A DNA stretch of 64,000 bases from Verrucomicrobiaceae bacterium (lineage in GTDB: Bacteria > Verrucomicrobiota > Verrucomicrobiia > Verrucomicrobiales > Verrucomicrobiaceae): the NCBI GenBank assembly GCA_016795365.1, contig JAEUHN010000026.1:124001-188000 (forward strand). Reading direction: 5' to 3'. The stretch's first letter is position 1. Each line of letters begins with the position of its first letter. The notes under the pieces were generated by a model, which was not told where the DNA came from, made no database searches, and saw only the letters and a program-made list of their open reading frames with translations. Made by a program: the position numbers and the translations under genes. Shown one piece after another: positions 7,483 through 17,725 of the stretch.

Positions 7483-9059
7483 CAGGGCTGAACACGAGCG
7501 ACGGGTGCAAACCGAGGCGTGGGGACACGTCGGGCCGGCATGGGATCACGGTGGAGAGGTGAGGCATTCCCCGAAGGCGAAAGCTGGGCGCGACGCTCGG
7601 CAAGTCTGGCGTCTGTGCGGCGCAGGGAAGCGGCGAAAGCGAGACTCACCCAGAAGAAGACATTGACGGGGAAGGTGCCTAACAAGGAACCGTTCACCAT
7701 CGAGACGGCGATGTTGCCTGCGGCATTGGCCATGAACGCCGAGGCAAACAATTGCAGCGTGGGATCGCGCATGGTGAAGATCACCCGGTGGAACCTCCAA
7801 AGCGCGATGCCGGCGATGAAGAGGCCGATAGCGACGGGCACCACACCATAGTTCAGGAGCGAGGCGCTGAGCGGATCATGTGAGCTGTAGGTGCTGTCTT
7901 GTGCTGCGGCTTCGCTCATGCCGAAGAGTGTGTAGGCCTTCGGATTGGCGAGCACGTTCATGAAACCGTGCAGGCGATCCTTGTAGCTGTTCATGTTGAG
8001 CATGTAGCTCGCGAACGCATCGCTCTTGGTGAGTTCCAGTATCTGGCGTGTCCAGACCTCGATGTTGCTGTAAAGATAGCCGGCTGACGCCACGAGAGCG
8101 ATGAACGAGGCGGTGAGCGTGCCATAAAAGGCGCGGGTGGTGCTGGCTTTGCGGAAGAGATAGGTCCCGATGATGGCGACAGGGAGAAGCATGATGCCTA
8201 CCCGGACCGTGCTGGCCACCCAGGCGGCGATGAAAAGCACCACCAGTCCAATGGCGACCGGCATGGGCATGAGCGGACGCAGCGTTCGCTTTCCAACCAT
8301 GGAGAGTGTGACGGCGAGGGCTGCCAGCGAGGCGGCGATCACGGAAAGAGAGGTGGCGGAGTTCAGTGTGCTGAAAGCGCGCACACGATCGGACTCAAGG
8401 AGTTTCACTTCGATGCTGAGGCCGGTCTTGAGGTAATCGATCTCGAAGTCCTGGAAGCCGAACATCTGTTGATACACGCCGTAGATCGCGACCGGCACAT
8501 AAGTGTAGATGATGAAGCGTGTGCAGCGTGCCACGGCGTCCGGTGTCGAAAAAATCAGCGGGACAATGAAGAGCAGCAGGGTGTAGGAGGAACCGTTGGC
8601 CACCTCGCGCATCGTGCCGCCGATGCCGCCCCCCTTGACATACGTCAGAGCGGCGAGGCTCACATTGAGCAGAACGGCGATGACGAGACGGCGGACGTCG
8701 GAGCCGTCCATTTGAATCTTGCCAAAGACCATGCGCATCACCAGACCTGCCGAGATTCCGGCCACGGTCACAGGTGCGATGCCGAGCACCCAGAAGAGGT
8801 CGGTGAATTGCACATTGCCGGCGATCACCATCAGGCGCTTGAACAAATCGAGGTAGGCGCTTTGCAGGATGAACATGAAGAACGCCAGCCGTGGGGCGAC
8901 CACGCCAATCACGCCGCTGCCGAGCAGCATGTAAAAGAAGAGCCCGGCAAGCTGGTTGCCCTCATCCATCAAAATGGATGTGGCGACGTAGAGGGCGATC
9001 AACATGCCGCCAATGATGGCAAAGAGAGGCATGGCATTGCCTTGAGGTCCGTTGCTCAT
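7482..9059 (-). CDS. Wzy/O-antigen ligase-like polysaccharide polymerase
   Basis: A 525-residue integral membrane protein with about eleven hydrophobic helices, a larger loop near the middle (FGFQDFEIDYLKTGLSIEVKLLESDRVRAFSTLNSATS) and a basic proline-rich cytoplasmic tail. The FSTLNSATSLSVIAA segment in the loop resembles the S-T-F-x-x-P-N-x-x(A/G) pattern of the O-antigen ligase/polymerase superfamily. It lies 18 bp after the flippase gene and overlaps the exosortase start by one base. In exosortase clusters an O-antigen ligase-like protein is a regular partner. Polymerase and ligase cannot be distinguished from sequence. Confidence 0.78.
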   Translation of the reverse strand: MSNGPQGNAMPLFAIIGGMLIALYVATSILMDEGNQLAGLFFYMLLGSGVIGVVAPRLAFFMFILQSAYLDLFKRLMVIAGNVQFTDLFWVLGIAPVTVAGISAGLVMRMVFGKIQMDGSDVRRLVIAVLLNVSLAALTYVKGGGIGGTMREVANGSSYTLLLFIVPLIFSTPDAVARCTRFIIYTYVPVAIYGVYQQMFGFQDFEIDYLKTGLSIEVKLLESDRVRAFSTLNSATSLSVIAASLAALAVTLSMVGKRTLRPLMPMPVAIGLVVLFIAAWVASTVRVGIMLLPVAIIGTYLFRKASTTRAFYGTLTASFIALVASAGYLYSNIEVWTRQILELTKSDAFASYMLNMNSYKDRLHGFMNVLANPKAYTLFGMSEAAAQDSTYSSHDPLSASLLNYGVVPVAIGLFIAGIALWRFHRVIFTMRDPTLQLFASAFMANAAGNIAVSMVNGSLLGTFPVNVFFWVSLAFAASLRRTDARLAERRAQLSPSGNASPLHRDPMPARRVPTPRFAPVARVQP

Positions 9060-9077
9060 AAGGTCAGTGAAGAAGGG

Positions 9078-10415
9078 TTAAGCCGGTGCTGCGGCATTGC
9101 GGTCGATGATGGCCTGGAACTCGATCCACGCGTGCCGCGGACGCGTGAGCCACTTGAAGGGGGAAACCAGGGCTTGAAACTGGAGTCGTGCGAACCATCG
9201 CAAGTCGGGCACGAACCAAGGCGTCACCAATCCACAGACAACGTAGCTGATCAGCGTGGCCCACGCGGCACCGAGCGCACCGTGCTTCGGAATCCAGAGC
9301 AGATTGAGGCCGACGTTCACAAGCAACGCGAGCCAGGACATCCATGCGCTGGTGGTCGCGCGTTCATGCGCCACGAGCACCGCATTGCGCCACTCGCTGA
9401 GGAAGTAAGGTAGCGCCGAGAGGCAATGCACGAGCAGGACCGGGATGGATGCCTCATACTTTGGTCCCAGCAGCAGGCGAATCACCAAGGGGCCCGCAAC
9501 GACAAGCGCGATGCTGGATAGCAAGCTGAGCGCGACCATGAGTTCGCTGCCGCGACGAACCAACTCACGAGCGTGCTGTGGCGTGGAGTGTGCGATGCGC
9601 TCGGAGAGCTTCGGCAGCAGGACGGTGATGACCATGGTGGCAAGGAGGTAAGCCATCTCGCTCAACCGGATCGCTCCTCCGTAGATGCCTGCCTCTGCTT
9701 CGCCGCGCATGTGCTCAATCATGACCGTGTCGGCGCGCAGTAGGAGCAGTGTGCCCACTTGTCCGAGCATGAGAAGGCTGCCAAGACGAAGGAGCTTGCT
9801 CGCTGTCGCGCTGTCCCAGCCTGATGGCCACCAGCCGCGACCGAGGCGATGGCTCGTGCGCATCGCCATCACACCGAGGAGCAAGGTTTCCGCTGCAACC
9901 GTCCACGCGAGCACGCTGAGACTTGGCCACCAGACTAAACATGCGAGGCGAACCGCCGCGCAGATCAAATAAGCGATCATGCCATTGCGCACGACGACGT
10001 AGGCGCGGTGGCTGGCTTCTTCCCAGATGTTGTGTAAGGCGAGACATGACAGCATCTGCGGCAGCATCGCCGCCCACCAAACGGCCCAGGGCAGACGTGG
10101 GCCTTCGCTTCCCATCGCATTCCACACGCCGATGAGCGCGGTGATCACGATGCCGCTGACAAGCCAGATCTTGAAGGCGGTGCCCACGATGACGTGCTCA
10201 TACTCGCGGCGTTGACTGATCTCCTTGGCCACGAGCTGTCTCATGCCGAGTTCGATCGCCACATATGCGATCGCTGCCGTCGCTGAAGCCGTGGAGAGAA
10301 TGCCGAAGTCAGCAGGCCCCAGCACGCGTGCAACCCACGCTCCGAGCAAAAAGCCGACGGCCAGCCGCAGCACCTGGTAGCTGAAGAGCCACTTGAAGTT
10401 GTGGATGATGGTCAT
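9078..10415 (-). CDS. Wzx-type oligosaccharide flippase (MOP superfamily)
   Basis: 445 residues, about twelve membrane helices in two halves, opening NFKWLFSYQVLRLAVGFLLGAWVARVLGPADFGILSTASA. The G-x-x-x-A-R-x-L-G-P-x-D-(F/Y)-G-x-L-S pattern is typical of Wzx/RfbX proteins. They move lipid-linked repeat units across the inner membrane for Wzy-dependent polymerisation. It is followed 18 bp later by the Wzy-like gene and preceded 37 bp upstream by gmhA. The window contains no initiating phosphoglycosyltransferase or cytoplasmic glycosyltransferases for the pathway, so those must lie outside it. Confidence 0.88.
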   Translation of the reverse strand: MTIIHNFKWLFSYQVLRLAVGFLLGAWVARVLGPADFGILSTASATAAIAYVAIELGMRQLVAKEISQRREYEHVIVGTAFKIWLVSGIVITALIGVWNAMGSEGPRLPWAVWWAAMLPQMLSCLALHNIWEEASHRAYVVVRNGMIAYLICAAVRLACLVWWPSLSVLAWTVAAETLLLGVMAMRTSHRLGRGWWPSGWDSATASKLLRLGSLLMLGQVGTLLLLRADTVMIEHMRGEAEAGIYGGAIRLSEMAYLLATMVITVLLPKLSERIAHSTPQHARELVRRGSELMVALSLLSSIALVVAGPLVIRLLLGPKYEASIPVLLVHCLSALPYFLSEWRNAVLVAHERATTSAWMSWLALLVNVGLNLLWIPKHGALGAAWATLISYVVCGLVTPWFVPDLRWFARLQFQALVSPFKWLTRPRHAWIEFQAIIDRNAAAPA

Positions 10416-10452
10416 CCGTTGAAGTCGGGCACCTTGGCCCGAGTGCGTCGCG

Positions 10453-11028
10453 CTAGCCCGCGAACGCCTGATCGACCGCCTCGCAGATGATGTGCCCCAC
10501 GATCATGTGGCACTCCTGCGCATGAGCGGTGACGGGCGACGGCGCTTTGAAGGCGATGTCGGCCATCTCCGCCGCCTTGCCACCGCCCTCGGCGGTCCAG
10601 GACGAGGTGATGCAGCCCTTGTCCTTCGCGGCTTGCAGACCGGCGAGGACGTTGGCGCTGTTGCCGCTGGTGGTGATGCCGATCACGACATCGCCTGCGT
10701 TCGCGAGGCCTTCGACCTGACGCGCGAAAATGGTTTCAAAGCCGAAGTCGTTGCCGCACGCGGTGAGCATCGAGGTGTCAGTCGTCAGCGCGATGCTGGG
10801 CAACGAACGCCGATTGATGCGGTAGCGAATCACGAACTCGGCCGCGAGGTGCTGCGCGTCCGCTGCGCTGCCGCCGTTGCCGAAGAAGATGATCTTGTTC
10901 CCTGCGTGCAGCGCCTTGATCACGGCGGCAGTGAGCTGCTCGATCACGGGCAGGCACTCAGGCAAGCGCGCGATGGCGGCGTTGTGGGCGGCGAGCTGGG
11001 TTTGGAAAATGGTGGCGAGCGAACTCAT
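10453..11028 (-). CDS. gmhA: Sedoheptulose-7-phosphate isomerase
   Basis: 191 residues, one SIS domain. FFGNGGSAADAQHLAAEFVIRY is the GmhA phosphate-binding motif. The enzyme converts sedoheptulose 7-phosphate to D-glycero-D-manno-heptose 7-phosphate, the first committed step of heptose precursor synthesis. Size matches single-domain GmhA. Its start codon overlaps the stop of the heptose kinase gene as ATGA, so the two steps are encoded together. The DiaA/GmhA-like chromosome-replication proteins share the fold, but this context favours the sugar role. Confidence 0.92.
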   Translation of the reverse strand: MSSLATIFQTQLAAHNAAIARLPECLPVIEQLTAAVIKALHAGNKIIFFGNGGSAADAQHLAAEFVIRYRINRRSLPSIALTTDTSMLTACGNDFGFETIFARQVEGLANAGDVVIGITTSGNSANVLAGLQAAKDKGCITSSWTAEGGGKAAEMADIAFKAPSPVTAHAQECHMIVGHIICEAVDQAFAG

Positions 11029-12017
11029 GCTTTGAAGGCTTCCAGCAATTCGGCGGGCGTCAATGTCGCGGTGCCGAGTTTGCCAACGACGATGCCGCTC
11101 GCGTGGTTGGCGACTTCAGCCGCGTCGTGAAGACTCAGGCCACTAGCGAGCGCGAGAGTCAGCAGCGCAATGGCGGTGTCCCCTGCCCCGCTCACATCAT
11201 AGACTTCACGGGCACGCGTGGGGATGTGGTGAGGCACGGCGTTGTCATTCGCGCTGAAGATCATCATGCCTTGCTCGCCGAGCGTGACGAGCACGTTGGC
11301 AACCTGCCACTTGGCGAGAAGTCGCTTGCCGACCTCAAGCAACTGAGGGTCCTTCGTTGGATCGCCTGGCGTGTGCTTATCATCAAGACCAGCGGCAGCG
11401 AAGGCTTCCAGACGGTTCGGCTTCACCAACGTCGCCCCTTTCCAGTCGAGCGAGTTGCGCGGGCTAGGATCGACGGTAAGGAGCTTGCCCGCTTCCTGGC
11501 AGAGTCGCACCAGCAATTCGACCAGCGGCTGCGTCACGAAACCTTTGCCGTAGTCCTCGATGATGATCGCATCGAGTTCGGGGAGTCGAGCCCGCACGAT
11601 GCGTTCGACTTCCGCCAACTCAGCCTCGGACAAGGGCGCGAGCGTTTCGCGATCCACACGCACGATCTGTTGCTGACGCGCCGCGATGCGAGTCTTCGAA
11701 ATGGTCGGCAGCGTGTCGTGCACCACCAGAGTGTCCGTGCTGACGCCTTCAGTCTCCAGCAAGTCACGAAGCTGCTGCGCGGCTCCATCATTGCCCACGC
11801 GGCCCATGATGAAGCTGTGCTTCGTGAACTCCGCGAGGTTGCGCGCTACGTTCGCTGCGCCACCAGGGAACAAGTCCTCACGCACGACTTCGACGACCGG
11901 CACCGGTGCCTCAGGCGAGATGCGACGGACATTGCCCCACACGAAGTGGTCGAGCATCACGTCGCCAATGACGAGGATGCGGGCGCGGGAGAAGGACGTG
12001 AGTTGATCAGTATTCAA
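11025..12017 (-). CDS. rfaE1: D-glycero-beta-D-manno-heptose-7-phosphate kinase (HldE N-domain type, RfaE1)
   Basis: 330 residues, a PfkB/ribokinase-fold kinase. Visible motifs are DVMLDHFVWG near the N-terminus, GGAANVARNLAEF (substrate site) and DVSGAGDTAIALLTLAL with the GAGD catalytic segment. It phosphorylates heptose 7-phosphate at C1. Enterobacterial HldE is about 475 residues because it also carries a nucleotidyltransferase domain; that domain is absent here, so nucleotide transfer needs a separate gene. GmhB phosphatase is also not in the window. The gene overlaps gmhA downstream and the RPGMY-protein gene upstream, both by four bases. Confidence 0.9.
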   Translation of the reverse strand: MNTDQLTSFSRARILVIGDVMLDHFVWGNVRRISPEAPVPVVEVVREDLFPGGAANVARNLAEFTKHSFIMGRVGNDGAAQQLRDLLETEGVSTDTLVVHDTLPTISKTRIAARQQQIVRVDRETLAPLSEAELAEVERIVRARLPELDAIIIEDYGKGFVTQPLVELLVRLCQEAGKLLTVDPSPRNSLDWKGATLVKPNRLEAFAAAGLDDKHTPGDPTKDPQLLEVGKRLLAKWQVANVLVTLGEQGMMIFSANDNAVPHHIPTRAREVYDVSGAGDTAIALLTLALASGLSLHDAAEVANHASGIVVGKLGTATLTPAELLEAFKA

Positions 12018-12381
12018 ACTGGTTCACTTGGTGTAGCCGTGCCAGCGGCACGAGCGTTGATGCACTTTGATCGTAGCTCACAGAACAAATCGAAGGCTTC
12101 CTTTTCGCTACCGGTGTTTGTCGTGACGTAATACCACCATCCCAAGGTATTATCGTCTTTACCTTCTCCAAACTGAGCTGCGACAAACTCGCTGAATCCG
12201 TCCGGGATCAATTGGTCTAGCTGATCGATTTGACCATCGGTGATCGCGCTCTTTGCAAACTCGATCCCCGTAATCATGCCGAGAAAACCCGTGAGAGGGT
12301 AGTCTCCCGTCATGAAATACATTCCGGGCCGAAGTCGAATGGCTTCAACCAGATTGTCTGCGTTTATCGCCCGCTCATTCA

Positions 12382-12382
<1 letters not shown>
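12014..12382 (-). CDS. Hypothetical protein with RPGMYF motif
   Basis: 122 residues from the ATG at 12380-12382, which shares one base with the aroG stop (TAATG). The stop overlaps the rfaE1 start (ATGA), so it is translationally wedged between two biosynthetic genes. It has LVEAIRLRPGMYFMTGDYPL near the N-terminus, recalling the (I/L)R-x-RPGMY-x-G segment of small immunity-like and unrelated GHKL proteins. It is rich in acidic residues with a WWYYVTT segment near residue 88. By eye its base composition is more AT-rich than its neighbours. The last codons (NARAAGTATPSEPV) run through a short palindrome at 12038-12052. I do not recognise a function. An in-frame longer reading to 12628 lies inside aroG and is rejected. 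Confidence 0.65.
12038..12052. repeat. Short palindrome at the 3' end of the RPGMY-protein gene
   Basis: CGTGCC-AGC-GGCACG is a perfect 6-bp stem with a 3-base loop, read through as the residues ARAAGTA. It lies 21 bases before the rfaE1 start in the direction of transcription. It could be an interspersed palindrome that has extended the reading frame, or a chance hairpin. Confidence 0.45.
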
Positions 12383-13673
<1,291 letters not shown>

Positions 13674-13870
13674 GGTGTTTAGAGAAATTACGGCAATTTG
13701 GCATATCAATAGAAACATGGGAAGCTGAAAATCAAGATAAGTTAATAAATGAGGGCCCTCTCCTTTTCGGTAGGGAGACTCCCATTGGCTTTTCGCGCGG
13801 CTGATATGCTCGTTGACACCCATGGCGAAGGCGGCACCGTTTCGTCCGTCCTGTCAGCACCTTTTCTTTT
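13674..13870. promoter_or_regulatory. AT-rich divergent intergenic region upstream of the aroG/EPS operon
   Basis: This roughly 200-bp stretch separates the minus-strand operon from the plus-strand gene at 13871. It includes an AT-rich core at 13680-13750 unlike the flanking coding DNA. It is the only sizeable gap upstream of the whole minus-strand run, so the operon promoter should be here or nearby. I could not settle on convincing -35/-10 pairs. Confidence 0.4.
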
Positions 13871-14242
13871 ATGGAAGCCAAGCGTCAGCAGCCGGAGTCG
13901 GGAGCCTTCAAGCCTCAGAGCGGATCGGTGCAGAGCGTGGTGCAATTGATGGCCCTTAAATCGTGCGGGCTGGTGTTCTGGTCACGCCAGCACTTTGATC
14001 TCACGGCTGAACTACAGTTGAAGCTCGAGAAGTCGGCTCTTCGAGGGGTGACGACGCTGGCGCATCTGCGTGCGCATGATGGCTGGGTGATGGTGCGTGG
14101 CTACGTGGTGGATTGCTCGCCCGCGCGGCGACCTGACGGAACAGTCGGATTTGAGGTCACGATGATCTTCTGCCCTCCGACTGGGTTGCACTGGCAGATG
14201 GGCCGGGTGCCGAAGGATCGCCAGGGGTTTGCGTTGAACTAG
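13871..14242 (+). CDS. Hypothetical protein, possibly a distant PilZ-like domain
   Basis: 123 residues, no signal or membrane segment. The C-terminal 80 residues look like a small beta-rich domain (WVMVRGYVVDCSPARRPDGTVGFEVTMIFCPP). The pattern V-x-G-x-V-x-x-C and a following hydrophobic strand faintly recall PilZ-type beta barrels, but the RxxxR and DxSxxG c-di-GMP motifs are not seen, so this is only a guess. It ends four bases into the convergent 14249 region without meaningful overlap. No operon partner is evident. Confidence 0.6.
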   Translation: MEAKRQQPESGAFKPQSGSVQSVVQLMALKSCGLVFWSRQHFDLTAELQLKLEKSALRGVTTLAHLRAHDGWVMVRGYVVDCSPARRPDGTVGFEVTMIFCPPTGLHWQMGRVPKDRQGFALN

Positions 14243-14248
14243 GCGGGC

Positions 14249-14794
14249 TCAGTCCGAGACGAAGTCGGCCATGTCGTAGAGTTTCGGATCGCGGACGGGG
14301 TCGTTACGCAGGGATTTGATGCGCTTTTTGACCGTGTCCCAGAGCGCATCGGCGGCGGCGCTGGGTGCCCCGTCGGGGTTGTCGCTGTCAAAGTCGCCGA
14401 ACTGCTCCTCCAGCTTCTCAGGGTCCTCGCCTGCTTCGAGGCGGTGAACGAGTTCCTTGAGGCTCTCGGGGGTGCGATCGCCCATGACGTCGGTGAGCTT
14501 GCGCATGAGGTGGCCGATCTGGCGAGGGTTGGGATTGTTATCATCCAGGCCCGCCATTTCGCCCTCCATCTCGGCCATGAGCGCGTCCACCTTGGACTCG
14601 TCGATTCCGGCAAAAGGATCGCCCTCATCTTCGCCCTTCGCCTTGCCGATGATCGCGAAGCGCGAGACCCGGCGCTCCATCTTGAAGTCCGCGCCGTCCG
14701 GGCAGCGAGGTGTGCGGTCACGATGCCGCAACGAACGAGCGAGGAACTGGTAGAGCTTGTTCGTGTCGGGACTGTAGAACTCGTAGATGGGCAT
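14249..14794 (-). CDS. FmdB-like zinc-ribbon-derived protein
   Basis: 181 residues from the ATG at 14792-14794. The N-terminus MPIYEFYSPDTNKLYQF is the conserved start of the FmdB family. FmdB proteins normally carry two CxxC pairs; here only one cysteine remains in the ribbon segment (TPRCPDGADFKMERRV), so zinc binding is probably lost. The rest is an acidic helical domain (residues 60-181). The coordinates run divergently from gluQ with 130 bp between starts. An upstream in-frame reading to 14935 would enter gluQ and is rejected. Function unknown. Confidence 0.75.
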   Translation of the reverse strand: MPIYEFYSPDTNKLYQFLARSLRHRDRTPRCPDGADFKMERRVSRFAIIGKAKGEDEGDPFAGIDESKVDALMAEMEGEMAGLDDNNPNPRQIGHLMRKLTDVMGDRTPESLKELVHRLEAGEDPEKLEEQFGDFDSDNPDGAPSAAADALWDTVKKRIKSLRNDPVRDPKLYDMADFVSD

Positions 14795-14924
14795 GGCGGG
14801 GAACGGCGAAAGACGAATACGCGGGAGGAGGGCGCTAAGGTGAACGGCATGATCGTGATGGACAAGCGGCAAGGCTTCGCCAACCGCTAATGCCTTGGAC
14901 ATCGTTGCCTTGTGCTCTTCGCTC

Positions 14925-15761
14925 ATGACCGTCACCCGTTTCGCTCCTTCGCCGACTGGCCTGCTCCATCTGGGGCATGTGTATGCGGCGGGCTTTGCCT
15001 TTCAGGCAGCCAAGGCGGCGAGTGGCGAGTTCCTGGTGCGGCTGGAGGACATCGACACCACACGCGTGCGGCCGGAGTATGAAACGGCGATCTTTGAGGA
15101 CCTCGCGTGGCTGGGCCTGGAGTGGCAGCAGCCGGTGAGGAAGCAATCCGAGCACTTTGAGGACTATCGATCTGCCCTAGCAAGGCTGGAGGCGATGGGC
15201 CTGCTCTACCCGTGCTTCTGCACGCGAAAGGAGATTCAGGCCGAAATCGCGGGCGCAGGCCAGGCACCGCAGGGGCCGGACGGTCCGCTGTATCCAGGGC
15301 TATGCCGATCCAAATCGAAGGCCGAGCAGGAGGAGCGAACGGCAGCGGGGCAGCCTTATGCGCTCCGGCTCGATGTTGCCAAAGCCAGGGCTCTTGCTGG
15401 CACGGATCTCAAGTGGACCGATCGCACGCATGGCGAGCACGAGGCGAGGCCCGAGATCTTCGGCGATGTAGTGCTGGCGCGGAAGGAGACGCCCACGAGT
15501 TATCATCTGGCCGTGGTGGTGGACGATGCTCTGCAAGGCGTCACGCTGGTGACACGCGGTGAAGATCTCCTGCCAGCGACGCATCTTCATCGACTGCTGC
15601 AAGCCCTGCTGGTCCTGTCCGTTCCCGAGTGGCAGCATCACCGGCTGATCACGGATGAGCATGGCAAGCGTCTGGCCAAGCGTGACCAGGCGCGCTCGCT
15701 TCGTTCGCTTCGCGAGGCTGGCATGAGTGCTGCGGATGTTTGGCGCTCGGTGGGGCTATAG
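14925..15761 (+). CDS. gluQ: Glutamyl-queuosine tRNA(Asp) synthetase (GluQ-RS)
   Basis: 278 residues from the ATG at 14925, chosen because TVTRFAPSPTGLLHLGH begins right after it; an ATG at 14895 would add ten residues. This class I synthetase fragment attaches glutamate to the queuosine base at position 34 of tRNA(Asp). The HIGH motif is HLGH. The zinc-site stretch CFCTRKEI with a downstream PGLCR is present. The KMSKS-like loop reads KRLAKRD. It lacks the anticodon-binding domain of a full GluRS (about 470 residues), as expected for GluQ. Confidence 0.92.
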   Translation: MTVTRFAPSPTGLLHLGHVYAAGFAFQAAKAASGEFLVRLEDIDTTRVRPEYETAIFEDLAWLGLEWQQPVRKQSEHFEDYRSALARLEAMGLLYPCFCTRKEIQAEIAGAGQAPQGPDGPLYPGLCRSKSKAEQEERTAAGQPYALRLDVAKARALAGTDLKWTDRTHGEHEARPEIFGDVVLARKETPTSYHLAVVVDDALQGVTLVTRGEDLLPATHLHRLLQALLVLSVPEWQHHRLITDEHGKRLAKRDQARSLRSLREAGMSAADVWRSVGL

Positions 15762-15819
15762 CCAACGGTTGAGCGCAACATCCGGCGGGCTCGGGCGTTG
15801 AGTCCCATCGTCTGTCTTC

Positions 15820-17712
15820 ATGACTCTTCTTTTCCCGCTCTTCCTGGCTGCCGCTGCCGCAGTGATCGCGCCGATCCTGCTGCATCTGCGACGCCAGCCG
15901 CCGAAGACCAAGGTGGAGTTCTCCTCGCTCCAGTTTCTGATGCCCACGCCGATGGTCACAACCACGCGGAGCAAGATCGAGCGCTGGCTGCTGCTGGCCC
16001 TTCGTTGCCTCGCGTTGCTGCTGCTGGCCGCGATGTTTGCGCGTCCCTTCCTGGCGGATCAAAAGATGCGCGATGGCAAGGGCAAGGCCGTGCTCGTGAT
16101 GGTGGATCGCAGTGCCTCGATGCAGCAGAGCGATCATTTCGCACAAGCCCTGGCCAAGGCACGCGAATGGCTGCGCAAGGGCGATCAGGTCGCCGTTGCG
16201 ACGTTTGACCGGCAGCTACAGAAAGTCGGAGCCTTTTCATCCGTCGCGGTGTTGCCAGAGGTGCAGTGCGGTTGGGCCGGGACCGACCTCGGTCGCGCCC
16301 TGGTGGAGGCCGTGGGCTGGATCAATGAAGTGCCCGGTGTGGCTGAGAAGCAGATCGTGGTGATGAGTGATTTTCAGGACGGCGCGAATGTCGAGGCTCT
16401 GCGCGGGTTCGCCTGGCCCGAGGCCGTCACCTTGGTCACCGAAGTAATCACCCCGAAGGACACCAACAACCTCTCCGCCGGCCTCGTCGTCGGCGTCGCC
16501 GACTCGGATGAAGTCGATGCCAGCAAGGCGAGCACCATGCTGCGAGTGCGGGTGGCGAATGCGCGCGACTCGAAGACTGAGCAGTTCGTTTTGAAGTGGC
16601 CGGATGGCAGCCTCGCGGCGGAAGGTCAATTGCTGCCAGGAGCCACGCGAGTGCTCCGTGTGCCTCGTCCAGCGGCCGCCGGGCCCCAGGTGCTGCAACT
16701 CAGCGGTGATGGCTGGGCCATTGACAACGCCCTGCACATCGCGCCGCCTCAGCCGAGGATCGTGAAGGTTGTCACACTCACCGGCGATGAAGACGCGGGC
16801 AGTGTCGAGTCGCCGATGTTTTACCTCAGCCGCGCCATGGTGCCTACGTCGAAGCTGGCCCCTGAGATCGTGCCAGGTGGCGGTGCCGAGGCTTTGAAAA
16901 CCGCTGCCTGGGTGGTGATGACCAACGATGCGGCACCGTTGCCCGAGTTGCGCCCCCGGATTGAAAACGGAGGCCGGGCACTTTGTGTAGTCACGGGCAC
17001 GGAAACGAAAGCGTTGGCTGCACTCATCGGTTCGGCGGTGAAAATTGAGGAGGCGGAGGTGAAGGACTTCTCCCTGCTCAGCGAGGTGGACTATTCGCAC
17101 CCCGTCATGAAGCCCTTCGAGGATGGACGCTTGCGCGACTTCACGAAGATTCACTTTTGGAAGCATCGCACGCTGGTGGCTGACGGAGTGAAGATGGAGA
17201 TCGTGGCACGCTTCGACAACAACGAGCCCGCCCTGCTTTCCGTGCCGATGGGCAAGGGCAGGCTGGTGATCCTGCTCAGCGGCTGGCAGCCACGCGACAG
17301 TCAGCTCGCCTTGTCATCGAAGTTCGTGCCCTTGCTTTACGGCATGTTGGGCGAGGCAGGCATCAGCCTGGAGCAGCCTGCGCAGTTCGTGGTGGGCGAC
17401 GCCTTGCCCGAAGGTGTGGCTGAGAAGCCAGGATTCGTGAAGACCAAGGACGGTCGCACCCTCGGGGTGAACCTGCCGCCGGAAGAAAGCCGCATCAATC
17501 CGATGGACCTCGGCAAGCTCGTGTCGCTGGGCGTGAAGATGAAGTCGGAAGTCATCCTGCCCGTGAAAGACCAGGAGCGCCTCGCCAACGAGGACCTGGA
17601 GGCGAAGCAGCAGTATTGGCTGATCGCCCTGGCTCTCCTGCTCGCCGTGCTGGGCGTGGAGACTTGGTTGGCCGGAAGGAAGTCAGCAGATGGCACGTTG
17701 GATGCGGCATAA
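15820..17712 (+). CDS. BatA-domain membrane protein with vWA domain
   Basis: 630 residues. Residues 1-80 form the double-transmembrane BatA (aerotolerance-regulator N-terminal) domain, starting LLFPLFLAAAAAVIAPILLHL. A von Willebrand A domain follows with the MIDAS motif DRSAS at residues 96-100. The remaining periplasmic part is beta-rich, and a final helix near residues 595-615 anchors the C-terminus. It heads a three-gene plus-strand block; the next start is only 13 bp after its stop. Such proteins usually accompany a MoxR ATPase and a DUF58 protein, but neither is visible here. Confidence 0.85.
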   Translation: MTLLFPLFLAAAAAVIAPILLHLRRQPPKTKVEFSSLQFLMPTPMVTTTRSKIERWLLLALRCLALLLLAAMFARPFLADQKMRDGKGKAVLVMVDRSASMQQSDHFAQALAKAREWLRKGDQVAVATFDRQLQKVGAFSSVAVLPEVQCGWAGTDLGRALVEAVGWINEVPGVAEKQIVVMSDFQDGANVEALRGFAWPEAVTLVTEVITPKDTNNLSAGLVVGVADSDEVDASKASTMLRVRVANARDSKTEQFVLKWPDGSLAAEGQLLPGATRVLRVPRPAAAGPQVLQLSGDGWAIDNALHIAPPQPRIVKVVTLTGDEDAGSVESPMFYLSRAMVPTSKLAPEIVPGGGAEALKTAAWVVMTNDAAPLPELRPRIENGGRALCVVTGTETKALAALIGSAVKIEEAEVKDFSLLSEVDYSHPVMKPFEDGRLRDFTKIHFWKHRTLVADGVKMEIVARFDNNEPALLSVPMGKGRLVILLSGWQPRDSQLALSSKFVPLLYGMLGEAGISLEQPAQFVVGDALPEGVAEKPGFVKTKDGRTLGVNLPPEESRINPMDLGKLVSLGVKMKSEVILPVKDQERLANEDLEAKQQYWLIALALLLAVLGVETWLAGRKSADGTLDAA

Positions 17713-17725
17713 CCGGAGTTTCACC

